From Xanthomonas sp. CFBP 8443 (lineage in GTDB: Bacteria > Pseudomonadota > Gammaproteobacteria > Xanthomonadales > Xanthomonadaceae), in the NCBI RefSeq assembly GCF_025666195.1, contig NZ_CP102592.1:4836001-4900000 (forward strand): DNA of 64,000 nucleotides. Reading direction: 5' to 3'. Position 1 is the first letter of the stretch. The number at the start of each line of letters is the position of its first letter. This document shows positions 63,209 through 64,000 of the stretch, piece after piece. The position numbers were made by a program, and so were the translations under genes. A model generated the notes under the pieces. It saw only the letters and a program-made list of their open reading frames with translations, had not been told where the DNA came from and searched no databases.

Positions 63209-63474
63209 GGTGTGTTCTCCATGCGGTGCTCGGGAAACTCCCGCTCCAGCAAAGCGCGCAGCAGTTCGGCCACCGTCACGCCTCGCGTGAAGGCCGACAC
63301 CTTGATGCGAGCACGCATCGCGGGCGTCACATCGAGCGTGAGGCGTGCGGTGTAGAGGTCGCCCTTGTTGAGCGCATCGGCGGCGCCCTGGCGAATCCAC
63401 GCTTCGGCGTGCGGATTCGCAGGCGGACGTGCGCCGATGCCGACGCGCTTGCTGCGTGGTGGCTTCGCTGTCAT
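63205..63474 (-). CDS. Small ribbon-helix-helix-like partition-associated protein
   Basis: 89 residues. A basic N-terminus is followed by LYTARLTLDVTPAMRARIKVSAFTRGVTVAELLRALLEREF, which reads as a ribbon-helix-helix DNA-binding domain, as in small ParA partners (ParG-like). It lies between parA and DUF2840 with ATGA overlaps on both sides (63471-63474 and 63205-63208). A centromere-binding role with ParA is likely but not proven. The ATG at 63474 is preferred to a GTG three codons upstream because of the overlap. Confidence 0.75.
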   Translation of the reverse strand: MTAKPPRSKRVGIGARPPANPHAEAWIRQGAADALNKGDLYTARLTLDVTPAMRARIKVSAFTRGVTVAELLRALLEREFPEHRMENTP

Positions 63475-64000
63475 GTCGGCCACCGCAGCAGCTCGTCCAC
63501 CAGTGCGGCGATCTCGCGCGCGGCGGCGCTGTCGGGCGCCGTCTCGCGTGCGAGCCGGCCAGCGGCCACGCTGTCGGCGAACACGATGCGCTGACGCACT
63601 TCCGAGCGCAGCGCCGGCAGCGGCTGTTCGGCCAGCGACTGCCGCGCCTCCCGGCCGATCACCGTGGTGCTGACGCGGCGGTTGATGACGAAGGCCGCGC
63701 GCAGCGCAGGCCGGAACACCTGTGCTTCACGGATCAGCGCCACCATCTCGGCACTGGCCCAGAGGTCGTAGGGGCTGGGCTGCACCGGGATCAGCACGCG
63801 CTCGGCCGCCAGCAGCGCGGAGCGCGCCAAGGCGGCGATCCTGGGCGGCCCGTCGATGATGACGTGATCTGCGCGGCGGGCGAGTTCTGGCGCTTCCTGA
63901 TGCAGCGTTTCTCGGGCCAGGCCCACGGCGCTGAACAGCCGTGGCAAGCCTTGCTGGCTTCTGCGTTGCGTCCAGTCCAGCGATGAACCCTGCGGGTCGG
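63471..64000 (-). CDS. parA: ParA family partition ATPase (5' end outside window)
   Basis: The visible C-terminal ~176 residues begin with DPQGSSLDW, the Walker A' neighbour of ParA proteins (switch I), followed by VIIDGPPR (Walker B) and AAERVLIPVQPSPYDLWAS. The N-terminal Walker A lies beyond 64000. In ICEs ParA helps maintain the excised form. It is the upstream gene of the small RHH protein and overlaps it by ATGA. Confidence 0.88.
   Translation of the reverse strand, partial: DPQGSSLDWTQRRSQQGLPRLFSAVGLARETLHQEAPELARRADHVIIDGPPRIAALARSALLAAERVLIPVQPSPYDLWASAEMVALIREAQVFRPALRAAFVINRRVSTTVIGREARQSLAEQPLPALRSEVRQRIVFADSVAAGRLARETAPDSAAAREIAALVDELLRWPT

Larger units (their letters stand above)
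39464..64000. mobile_element. Tn4371-family integrative and conjugative element (right end truncated by window)
   Basis: About 24.5 kb of conjugative backbone on the minus strand: DUF2274-trbI-G-F-L-K-J-E-D-C-B, RHH gene, traG, trbK-like, traR, cargo, relaxase, traF, DUF2840, small gene, parA. Gene order matches Tn4371-type ICEs. The cargo between traR and relaxase sits where, as I recall, Tn4371 relatives carry accessory genes. Integrase, repA and parB should lie beyond 64000. GC of the backbone is slightly, and of the cargo clearly, lower than the flanking chromosome. Confidence 0.92.

Noticed and set aside
39464..64000. Conjugative plasmid rather than an ICE
   Set aside because: The region adjoins clearly chromosomal genes on the left, and the gene order matches Tn4371-type ICEs; no plasmid replication gene is visible in the window.

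Overview
The window is high-GC DNA (most genes roughly 65-70 % GC by eye) from a gammaproteobacterium of the Xanthomonadaceae, most likely Xanthomonas. This is inferred from a three-gene putative modified-peptide (RiPP) locus that I associate with this family, a DUF2884 protein, and short intergenic and intragenic palindromes typical of xanthomonads. It falls into two parts: about 39.4 kb of chromosome, then about 24.5 kb of an integrative and conjugative element (ICE) that continues past the right edge.

Chromosomal part. 1-6.5 kb: an SDR oxidoreductase divergent from an AraC regulator, ferredoxin-NADP reductase, a YadG/YadH-like ABC exporter, a small secreted protein and ketopantoate reductase. 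6.5-17.5 kb: a membrane protein, a two-gene RND efflux system (pump plus lipoprotein adaptor), TatD, the helicase HrpB (with an in-frame palindromic repeat), a small membrane protein, an RluE-type pseudouridine synthase and a secreted methyltransferase-like protein. 17.6-23.3 kb: an aldo/keto reductase and a medium-chain reductase overlapping by ATGA, a PcaD-like hydrolase, a LysR/NmrA divergent pair and a small tyrosine-phosphatase-like protein. 23.3-26.9 kb: a probable RNA-repair locus, with a structured non-coding region, at least two tandem degenerate tRNA-like elements, then slipin and the RNA ligase RtcB, closed by a strong terminator. 26.9-33.9 kb: a thioredoxin-reductase-like flavoprotein with its Rrf2 regulator, an alpha/beta hydrolase with a DUF3182 protein, and several small or hypothetical genes. 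33.9-39.3 kb: a RiPP locus (SagB-like dehydrogenase, NHLP-type precursor, nucleotidyl-cyclase/TPR protein), then a cNMP-binding GGDEF protein.

ICE part. From about 39464 onward the backbone matches the Tn4371 family: DUF2274, trbI, G, F, L, a trbK-like gene, J, E, D, C, B, a ribbon-helix-helix gene, traG, a second trbK-like lipoprotein and a LysR regulator (traR). A lower-GC metabolic cargo follows (aldo/keto reductase, type II NADH-dehydrogenase-like protein, aldehyde dehydrogenase, alcohol dehydrogenase, TetR), then the relaxase, the TraF peptidase, DUF2840, a small partition-associated protein and a truncated parA. All ICE genes lie on the minus strand, many with 4-bp ATGA overlaps. Integrase and replication genes are not in the window. 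An 8-bp site matching the Tn4371 attachment core, as I remember it, lies at 39464-39471.

The most interesting systems are the tRNA-like/slipin/RtcB locus and the RiPP locus, which sits beside a cyclic-nucleotide/c-di-GMP signalling protein.
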